From the NCBI GenBank assembly GCA_020627645.1, contig JAHDGN010000044.1, forward strand, positions 1 through 14,438: a DNA stretch of 14,438 bases. Direction: 5' to 3'. Source of the stretch: Akkermansiaceae bacterium (lineage in GTDB: Bacteria > Verrucomicrobiota > Verrucomicrobiia > Verrucomicrobiales > Akkermansiaceae). Under the pieces are notes generated by a model. The model saw nothing but the letters and a program-made list of their open reading frames with translations, was not told the origin of the DNA and searched no databases. A program made the position numbers and the translations under genes. Below, piece by piece: positions 12,600 through 14,438 of the stretch; positions within the stretch are counted from its first letter, which is position 1, and the number at the start of each line of letters is the position of its first letter.

Positions 12600-14438
12600 A
12601 TGAGCGAGGATTCCACACAAGTGCCGGAAGAGAACGGTGCCCTTGATTTGTCCGGGTTGAGCTTTGGTCCTGCGTGGGCGAAAGATGCTTCGGAGTCGAA
12701 GACGTTTAAGAAGTTTAAAGACCGTGGTGACGATGGAGGAGATCGGAGGGGAGGTGGACGGGATCACCGTCGTGGAGGGGGGCGTCGTGATGATCGAGGG
12801 GGTGGATTTCAGGGACGTCGTGGAGGAGGTAAGGGGCGCCGAGGTGATGACCGGAGACCGCGACGGGTCGAAGTTGAGCCTCCGGAGGGGGTTGATTTTC
12901 GGATCATGCCCTCGGAAGAGAGCTTGGATTTGCTTGCTAAGAGGGTGATGGAATCGGGTCAGACCTACTCGGTTTTTGATTTGGCTAAGGTTTTGTTGCA
13001 GAGTCGGGACCGGTTCCGGGTGACCTTTGAGTCAAAGGAAAAGACGATTTATCGTTGTCGTGAGGATCATTCGGTATGGTTGACTAAGGATGAGGCGATC
13101 AGGCATTTATGGAAAGCGGAGTGGATTGGCCGATTTTATGAGGAAGTGAAGGTCGAAGGGGAGGCTCCCAAGGGGAGTTTTAGTTCGGTTGCGAAGTGTG
13201 GGGTGAGTGGGGAGTTTTTGGGGCCTCCTAATTATCATGGTTACCAAGAGAAGTTGTCTGCCCTGCATCGAGAAAAGTTCTCAAACATGTCACTCGAAGA
13301 CTACCGGGGAAAGGTTGTGGTAGAGCATGGAGAGGATGCGGTGAACGAGTGGTTGGAGAGCATGAAAATGGTTTCCAAGTGGAAGGTGGTGACTGAAGAG
13401 AAGAGAACCGAGGAGACCGAAGTGAAGGTTGAGGAGAAGGTTTCTGGCGAAGCAACGGTTGAGCCTGAGGTTGCGGAGCAGGTAGAATGTGAGATTGAGC
13501 CTAGTGGAGTTGTGGAGCCCGCTGTTGAAGAGGCAGCTCAGAACGAAAATCCGGAGCAGGAGGCTGATGCCCAGACAGAAGAGGAAGAGCCTGTTGAGGG
13601 GGGTGAAAGCTCGACGGAGGCGAGTGAAGAAGAGTCTCCAGATGAGGAGGTTGCTAGCGAAGAAGGGGTGGCGTTATTGGATGATACTCGATCTGTGGAG
13701 CGTCATTTTGCGGAGCATCATTACGGGAAAATTTTTGAGGAAACCAAGCGGGCGTGGGTAATGGGGGATATCCGAGGCAATTTGTTGTCTCCAGGGTTAC
13801 TGACCTTATTGAAGCGTGGAGTGGCGGAGGAGAAGCGGTATCCTGCGAAGTTGATGCCTGTGGTTTGTCGTCAGTTGTCGGGGAGGCATGTTGCTGTTTT
13901 CAAATGGAATAAGAAGTTGAAAGTGGGTCCATCAAGACCACATGCGGTTCCAGACGGAACGACGTTGGCTGAGAGGCCGGCGAAGATGGTGACTTATTTG
14001 GAGCAAAACTCGGGAGTGGCTTTGAAAGATTTTTGGGCTGAGTTGATGCCCGAGGGGGTGACGGATCAGCAAAAGCATGAGTGGTTTCAGGACTTTCAGT
14101 GGTTGTTGCAGCAAGGGCATCTCATTTTGTTAGCCGATACAACTGTCCATTTGGCCAAGAAGCCAGGCCAGGGACGAGAGCCTCAAAGGGTTCAAAAAGC
14201 TAAGCAAGATGGGGATCAGGTTCAGAAGAGCTCTGAGTCTGAAGGAATCGGAGAGAATCAGTCCAAGGCTCAGCAGGAAGTCGTGCCTGAGGTTGATTCG
14301 GCCGAAGCGAATCGAGCTGAAGAGGGTGAAGCTGAGAGTCAGGTCGAAGCCCCTGAGGTTGGGGGGCAAGATTCTGTTCAGAACAGCGAGTCTAGTGAGC
14401 CTAGTGATGAAGAATCCGCCAAGGAGGGTGATCAATCT
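12600..14438 (+). CDS. Large RG-rich, acidic-linker hypothetical protein (3' end outside window)
   Basis: Open from the ATG at 12600 to the right edge, 613 codons without a stop, so the protein is longer. Layout: residues 1-40 polar; 41-89 a basic RG/RGG-rich run (GGDRRGGGRDHRRGG and similar), typical of flexible RNA-binding regions; about 95-265 a folded-looking part with TYSVFDLAKVLL, YRCREDHSVWLTKDEA, SVAKCGVSGEFLGPPNYHGY (C153, C200, H213) and KFSNMSLEDY; 266-355 an acidic Glu/Val linker; about 360-520 a second folded part (VERHFAEHHYGKIFEETKRAW, LKDFWAELMPEGVTDQQKHE, FQWLLQQGHLIL) that could be winged-helix-like; then another acidic/Gln linker to the edge. From memory, similar proteins with GPPNYHxYQ occur across Verrucomicrobia as unnamed conserved genes. 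The function is unknown; nucleic-acid or ribosome association is an inference from the RG tail. Confidence 0.8.
   Translation, partial: MSEDSTQVPEENGALDLSGLSFGPAWAKDASESKTFKKFKDRGDDGGDRRGGGRDHRRGGGRRDDRGGGFQGRRGGGKGRRGDDRRPRRVEVEPPEGVDFRIMPSEESLDLLAKRVMESGQTYSVFDLAKVLLQSRDRFRVTFESKEKTIYRCREDHSVWLTKDEAIRHLWKAEWIGRFYEEVKVEGEAPKGSFSSVAKCGVSGEFLGPPNYHGYQEKLSALHREKFSNMSLEDYRGKVVVEHGEDAVNEWLESMKMVSKWKVVTEEKRTEETEVKVEEKVSGEATVEPEVAEQVECEIEPSGVVEPAVEEAAQNENPEQEADAQTEEEEPVEGGESSTEASEEESPDEEVASEEGVALLDDTRSVERHFAEHHYGKIFEETKRAWVMGDIRGNLLSPGLLTLLKRGVAEEKRYPAKLMPVVCRQLSGRHVAVFKWNKKLKVGPSRPHAVPDGTTLAERPAKMVTYLEQNSGVALKDFWAELMPEGVTDQQKHEWFQDFQWLLQQGHLILLADTTVHLAKKPGQGREPQRVQKAKQDGDQVQKSSESEGIGENQSKAQQEVVPEVDSAEANRAEEGEAESQVEAPEVGGQDSVQNSESSEPSDEESAKEGDQS

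Noticed and set aside
1..14438. tRNA, rRNA, CRISPR array or defence island
   Set aside because: No cloverleaf ends, rRNA-like blocks or regularly spaced long repeats were seen; RecQ alone is a housekeeping repair helicase and its neighbours are not defence genes.

Overview
The window looks like a piece of chromosome from a member of the Verrucomicrobiota, probably Verrucomicrobiales. This is an inference. It rests on the mix of a PEP-CTERM type sorting tail, an FGly sulfatase, a ResB/CcsA (system II) cytochrome c assembly operon with a dedicated lipoprotein, a RecQ with an extra domain, and an RG-rich verrucomicrobial-type hypothetical protein. Few starts have a recognisable Shine-Dalgarno sequence. 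The + strand is rich in G and T whichever way the genes point, which suggests a replication-strand bias.

Left edge (1-715): debris. A transposase remnant of the IS5/IS1182 type runs leftward off the edge. It has lost its middle. Next to it is the 3' end of a gene whose product ended in a PEP-CTERM-like sorting signal (frameshifted, no 5' part). The simplest reading is that an insertion sequence disrupted an exported-protein gene and both then decayed.

Region 716-3254: a secreted sulfatase (-) diverges from a probable lipoprotein zincin (+) whose zinc site resembles that of anthrax lethal factor.

Region 3256-7138 (-): a three-gene operon, lipoprotein -> resB -> ccsA, each joined to the next by an ATGA overlap. 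ResB and CcsA form the system II haem delivery and cytochrome c ligation machine. The lipoprotein is probably an accessory part. The zincin and ccsA converge with a single base between their stop codons.

Region 7139-9223 (+): phosphatidylserine decarboxylase (psd), a repeat-rich non-coding spacer, and a DMT/EamA transporter that ends in a strong hairpin shared with the convergent thioredoxin-like gene.

Region 9250-14438: an exported thioredoxin-like protein with a long charged tail (-), divergent from recQ (+). RecQ is followed by a large, right-truncated gene whose product has an RG-rich N-terminus, two possible folded regions and long acidic linkers. No RNA gene, CRISPR array or recognisable defence island was seen. 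The least explained items are the RG-rich protein, the lipoprotein beside ResB/CcsA, the zincin, and the extra domain in RecQ.
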